Positions 22,863 through 26,158 of a stretch of 26,158 nt of DNA are shown in pieces. A program made the translations under genes and the position numbers. Positions within the stretch are counted from its first letter, which is position 1; each line of letters begins with the position of its first letter. Source of the stretch: Bacteroidota bacterium (lineage in GTDB: Bacteria > Bacteroidota > Bacteroidia > Flavobacteriales > Crocinitomicaceae). The notes below the pieces were generated by a model that saw only the letters and a program-made list of their open reading frames with translations, was not told the DNA's origin and did not search any database. Location of the stretch: assembly GCA_029558435.1 (NCBI GenBank), contig JAKQEZ010000005.1:1-26158 (forward strand), read 5' to 3'.

Positions 22863-24293
22863 TCATTTTTGTTTATAAGCCATTTTACGAACAGCTTGAC
22901 GGATATTTTTTTGTGCATCAGCTAATTTGGCAACCGAAATGTAATCTCCATGCCCCAATTGTGCAATTTCTTTCATGGATTTGCGGGCCAACGCATCGTT
23001 TAAAACACCTACTACCGAAAGCTGAATGCCTTGTTTGGTGAATTTCTTCAACAATTTTTTGTAGTTGTATTGTTTTTGGTTAAATGCGCCATCGGTAATT
23101 ACAAATACATGGTTGACACCGCCTTTGATGTAGGCTTTTCTAGCTTGTTCCAACCCCAATTTGATACCTTCGCCACCAGCAGTCATTCCGCCGGCACGCA
23201 ACAATTTTACTTGCTCTTGCACCGCCTCTTTGTCAACACCAGAGGTTGGCGGCAACAACACTTTTGCTTGCGAAGCATAAGTAACCAACGCAATTTTATC
23301 TTCTTGGCGTATCATTTCAGACAATTGATTGATGGAATATTTCATCAATTCCATTTTGTTGGCTTGGTTCATTGACGAAGAAACATCCATCACAAAAACC
23401 ACGTTTACTGGAGCAAATAAATTGCTGTCAAAATTATCGTCGCTAATGGAATCCAACGCAGGAATGCTCTCGCTTGATGCAATTGGAGGCTGCGTTTCTT
23501 CAATTTCTATCACCACTTGTTCGGGAGGATTTTGCCCTGTTGGCGGTTCCTGTTTGGGAGGTTCTGGTGTTTGTTGTGCAATTTCTGGCACGGGTTCAAC
23601 AACAGGTTCTGGCTGCGCAATTGGCTCCAGTTCAATAATTACTTTGTTGCGTTCGTTGCTCACAAAAGCTCCTTTTTCTGCTGGTAAATAATTGGTGTGT
23701 GTGGCATAAAAATAAGCCAATCCAATGCTGCCCGATTTTTTTATGCGCCCCGATTTATCTGTTTTTTCTGTCCACAACGCCAATCCATCTTGCAACATGC
23801 TCACTTTGGATTGTTCCAATTCCTGACGCGTGTTTTTATCAATTGTTACAACAATTAAATCAAATTGATTGGGGTTTTTTCCTGCGGGATGCGTATTGAA
23901 GTCGGGACAAGCCGTTAAATAAGAATTAGAGTTTTGTTCTAGTTCTACCAAGTTTCCGCTCAACACCAATTGATGTGCTTCGGCTTTATCGCTGGTAAAA
24001 ATTTGTATGGTATAGCTAAATTTTCCTTTTTGTTGCGGGTTGACCTGAAATCGCAAGGTGAGAGAGCTGTCTTTTTGCACAAACGCACGGTTTTGAATGT
24101 ACACTACTTCACTAGGCTTACGCACGCTGAGAATGTAACCGTCTTTGGGTCCTTTGTTGGTTATGGTGATGTCCACAAACCGATTGTCATAACTCTGCAA
24201 ATCACCAAATTGATGCTTGAGGGTGGAAAAAGTCATTTGTGCCGAAGCACCAATCAGTTGAAAAACAAGAACAATAAAAACAAAATACCGCAT
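22863..24293 (-). CDS. Secreted von Willebrand factor A domain protein
   Basis: 476 residues with a signal peptide at 1-18 (MRYFVFIVLVFQLIGASA). Residues about 25-117 form a DUF1573/MSP-like beta-sandwich (LKHQFGDLQSYDNRFVDIT, then KGKFSYTIQIFTS and LSGNLVEL). Residues about 140-222 resemble a carboxypeptidase-like or transthyretin-type fold (DLIVVTIDKNTRQELEQSKV, KTDKSGRIKK). A Pro/Glu/Gln-rich linker spans 222-272. The VWA domain is about 294-470 with a complete MIDAS: D303-x-S305-x-S307 (MDVSSSM), T371 (GGMTAGGEG) and D401 (VITDGAF). VWA domains bind ligands through Mg2+; the partner here is unknown. There is no OmpA C-terminal domain and no membrane anchor. The ppa gene lies 54 bases downstream. 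Confidence 0.85.
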   Translation of the reverse strand: MRYFVFIVLVFQLIGASAQMTFSTLKHQFGDLQSYDNRFVDITITNKGPKDGYILSVRKPSEVVYIQNRAFVQKDSSLTLRFQVNPQQKGKFSYTIQIFTSDKAEAHQLVLSGNLVELEQNSNSYLTACPDFNTHPAGKNPNQFDLIVVTIDKNTRQELEQSKVSMLQDGLALWTEKTDKSGRIKKSGSIGLAYFYATHTNYLPAEKGAFVSNERNKVIIELEPIAQPEPVVEPVPEIAQQTPEPPKQEPPTGQNPPEQVVIEIEETQPPIASSESIPALDSISDDNFDSNLFAPVNVVFVMDVSSSMNQANKMELMKYSINQLSEMIRQEDKIALVTYASQAKVLLPPTSGVDKEAVQEQVKLLRAGGMTAGGEGIKLGLEQARKAYIKGGVNHVFVITDGAFNQKQYNYKKLLKKFTKQGIQLSVVGVLNDALARKSMKEIAQLGHGDYISVAKLADAQKNIRQAVRKMAYKQK

Positions 24294-24368
24294 AATTCTA
24301 GAACGTTGAATGTGTAAATCTATTATCGAATTCTTAAAAAAGCTAAAATTATACCAAATAAAATATAG

Positions 24369-24380
24369 TATGCATGCATA
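24369..24380. promoter_or_regulatory. 12-bp perfect palindrome in a divergent promoter region
   Basis: TATGCATGCATA reads identically on both strands. It lies in the 143-base divergent gap between the VWA gene and the acyl-CoA dehydrogenase gene, centred 62 bases before the latter's ATG. A near-consensus -7 element (TAACTTTA, 24399-24406) places the palindrome at about the -33 position, where a repressor could block transcription. Confidence 0.35.
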
Positions 24381-24436
24381 ATATTAAAAAACTTTTATTA
24401 ACTTTAGCGAATTGAAAACGAATAAAACTAAGATAT

Positions 24437-26158
24437 ATGTCAGAAAAAAACACAATTAAAGGAGGCGAATTTTTAATTAAAGACACCTTGCCACACGAAA
24501 TCTTTACACCAGAGGAATGGACAGAAGAGCAAAGAATGATTGCTCAAATGTGCGACGATTTTATTACTCAAGAAGTTACCCCTAATTTGGATAGAATTGA
24601 TGCCATGGAAGATGGTTTGATGGTTTCCTTGTTAGAAAAAGCGGGCGAATTAGGTTTATTGGGCTTAACTGTTCCAGAAGATTTGGGTGGAATGGGTCAA
24701 GATTTCAAAACTTCATTATTAGCAACAGAATATTTAGGAAAAGGTTATTCTTTTTCGGTTGCTTATGGAGCGCACACTGGAATTGGAACCTTGCCATTGT
24801 TGTATTACGGAAACGAAGCGCAAAAAGCAAAATACATTCCTAAATTGGCTTCTGGAGAATGGAAAGCATCGTATTGTTTGACAGAACCAAGTGCTGGATC
24901 GGATGCCAACTCTGGAAAAACAAAAGCTGTTTTGAGCGAAGATGGAAAACACTACATCTTAAACGGACAAAAAATGTGGATTACCAACGGAGGTTTTGCA
25001 CAATTGTACACCGTTTTTGCAAAAATTGACAACGATGAAAAATTGACAGCGTTTTTAGTAGAGGCTGATTCTGAAGGAATTTCATTGAATGCCGAAGAAA
25101 AGAAAATGGGTATTAAAGGTTCTTCTACACGTCAAATTTTCTTTAACAATGTAAAAGTTCCGGTAGAAAACATGCTTTCTGAGCGTGAAAACGGATTTAA
25201 AATCGCATTGAACATTTTAAATATCGGGCGTATTAAATTAGGCGCTGGAGTTTTGGGTGGAGCTAAAGAAGCTATTACAGAATCTATCAAATATGCCAAC
25301 GAACGCGAGCAATTTGGAAGACCAATTTCTAAATATGGAGCCATTCGTCATAAAATTGCAGAGCAAACCATTCGCACTTTTGTGGCAGAATCGGCGTTGT
25401 ATCGTGCAGGACAAAACATTGACGATGCCATTCAAGCTTATATGGAATCTGGAATGGAAAAAGGTGCTGCAACCTTAAAAGGAATTGAGTTGTTTGCTCC
25501 AGAATGTGCAATTATCAAAGTGGCAGGTTCTGAAACATTGGATTATGTTGTGGACGAAGCGGTGCAAATTTTTGGAGGTATGGGCTATTCGGCAGAATCA
25601 TCTGTGGAACGTGCCTACCGCGACTCACGCATCAATCGTATTTTTGAAGGAACCAACGAAATCAACCGCATGTTGACAGTAGAAATGGTACTACGCAGAG
25701 CAATGAAAGGTGAATTGGATTTAATGGGACCAGCAATGGCTGTTGCCAACGAATTGATGAGCATTCCAAGCTTTGAAGATGCGCCAGAAGGCGTGTTGGG
25801 CAAAGAACAAGCGGCGTTAAAAGGTTTCAAAAAAGCTATTTTGATGGCGGCAGGTTCGGCTGTTCAAAAATTAATGACAACATTGTCGAAAGAGCAAGAA
25901 GTATTGATGGGTATTGCCGATATGGCCATCACCACCTATTTGGCAGAGTCGGTATTGTTGCGTGTTCAGAAAATGGTTGCTGCAAAAGGTGAAGAAGCAT
26001 GTGCTGTTCAAATTGCCATTGCAAAAACATATTTCTACGATGCGGCAGATAAAATCAATAAATTGTGTAAAGACACCTTGAACTCATTTGCAGAGGGCGA
26101 TGAATTGCGCATGATGTTGATGGGCTTAAAACGCTTTACAAAATTAGAAAGCATCAAC
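24437..26158 (+). CDS. Acyl-CoA dehydrogenase (long/very-long-chain type), 3' end missing
   Basis: FAD-dependent first step of beta-oxidation. 574 codons are present with no stop; relatives of this extended type are about 600 residues, so only a short C-terminal piece is lost. The N-terminal helical domain spans about 25-140. The middle beta domain has CLTEPSAGSD (147-156), MWITNG (180-185) and KGSSTRQIFFNNVKVPVENM in shape (227-246). The C-terminal helical domain has REQFGRPI (290-297) and FEGTNEI (403-409), whose Glu404 is the expected catalytic base. About 165 further residues form the extra C-terminal helical region seen in VLCAD-like and Bacteroidota enzymes. No electron-transfer flavoprotein gene is in view. 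The start ATG at 24437 gives MSEKNTIKGGEFL, a typical family beginning. Confidence 0.93.
   Translation, partial: MSEKNTIKGGEFLIKDTLPHEIFTPEEWTEEQRMIAQMCDDFITQEVTPNLDRIDAMEDGLMVSLLEKAGELGLLGLTVPEDLGGMGQDFKTSLLATEYLGKGYSFSVAYGAHTGIGTLPLLYYGNEAQKAKYIPKLASGEWKASYCLTEPSAGSDANSGKTKAVLSEDGKHYILNGQKMWITNGGFAQLYTVFAKIDNDEKLTAFLVEADSEGISLNAEEKKMGIKGSSTRQIFFNNVKVPVENMLSERENGFKIALNILNIGRIKLGAGVLGGAKEAITESIKYANEREQFGRPISKYGAIRHKIAEQTIRTFVAESALYRAGQNIDDAIQAYMESGMEKGAATLKGIELFAPECAIIKVAGSETLDYVVDEAVQIFGGMGYSAESSVERAYRDSRINRIFEGTNEINRMLTVEMVLRRAMKGELDLMGPAMAVANELMSIPSFEDAPEGVLGKEQAALKGFKKAILMAAGSAVQKLMTTLSKEQEVLMGIADMAITTYLAESVLLRVQKMVAAKGEEACAVQIAIAKTYFYDAADKINKLCKDTLNSFAEGDELRMMLMGLKRFTKLESIN

Overview
This window looks like chromosomal DNA from a Bacteroidota bacterium, most likely order Flavobacteriales. 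The base composition is AT-rich. It carries a type IX secretion (T9SS) protein (PorZ-like), two proteins with the T9SS type B (CHU_C / gliding motility-associated) sorting domain, a DUF5686 outer-membrane protein, a DUF4476 protein and a TonB receptor with a carboxypeptidase-like N-terminal domain. Several genes are preceded by an exact TAnnTTTG octamer, the Bacteroidota -7 promoter element, and ribosome binding sites are not purine-rich. I cannot name a genus.

Layout. 1-2961 (minus): a TonB-dependent receptor followed after one base by kdsB, which runs off the left edge. 3008-8630 (plus): dprA, a GlcD-like FAD-linked 2-hydroxyacid dehydrogenase, porZ and recO. 8699-11119 (plus): a DUF5686 protein whose stop codon overlaps the stop of a convergent 3-hydroxyacyl-CoA dehydrogenase (11116-12270, minus). 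12368-13096 (minus): a DUF4476 lipid- or cell-envelope-type secreted protein with its own terminator. 13318-17906 (plus): two consecutive large secreted T9SS type B proteins sharing a 65-residue tandem repeat (six copies in the first, three in the second, every unit exactly 195 bp), ending in a strong terminator. 18016-20505 (minus): ABC ATPase, ABC-2 permease and PlsC-type acyltransferase, apparently one operon. 20576-20797 (minus): a small secreted Lys/Ser/Cys-rich peptide. 20889-24293 (minus): tyrS (GTG start), inorganic pyrophosphatase, and a secreted von Willebrand factor A protein. 24437-26158 (plus): an acyl-CoA dehydrogenase, cut by the right edge.

How it fits together. Most of the window is housekeeping (tRNA charging, pyrophosphate hydrolysis, DNA repair/uptake, LPS sugar activation, beta-oxidation) interleaved with envelope genes. 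PorZ is a component of the surface complex that receives T9SS cargo, and the paired CHU_C proteins are likely cargo of that system, although their genes are not adjacent. No tRNA, rRNA, CRISPR array, transposase or phage gene was seen, and no stretch above 300 bases lacks a gene. I see no clear new multi-gene system. The best leads are the homogenised 390-bp higher-order repeat in the first adhesin-like gene, the small SKKSC peptide next to an ABC-2 exporter, and the uncharacterised three-part VWA protein.
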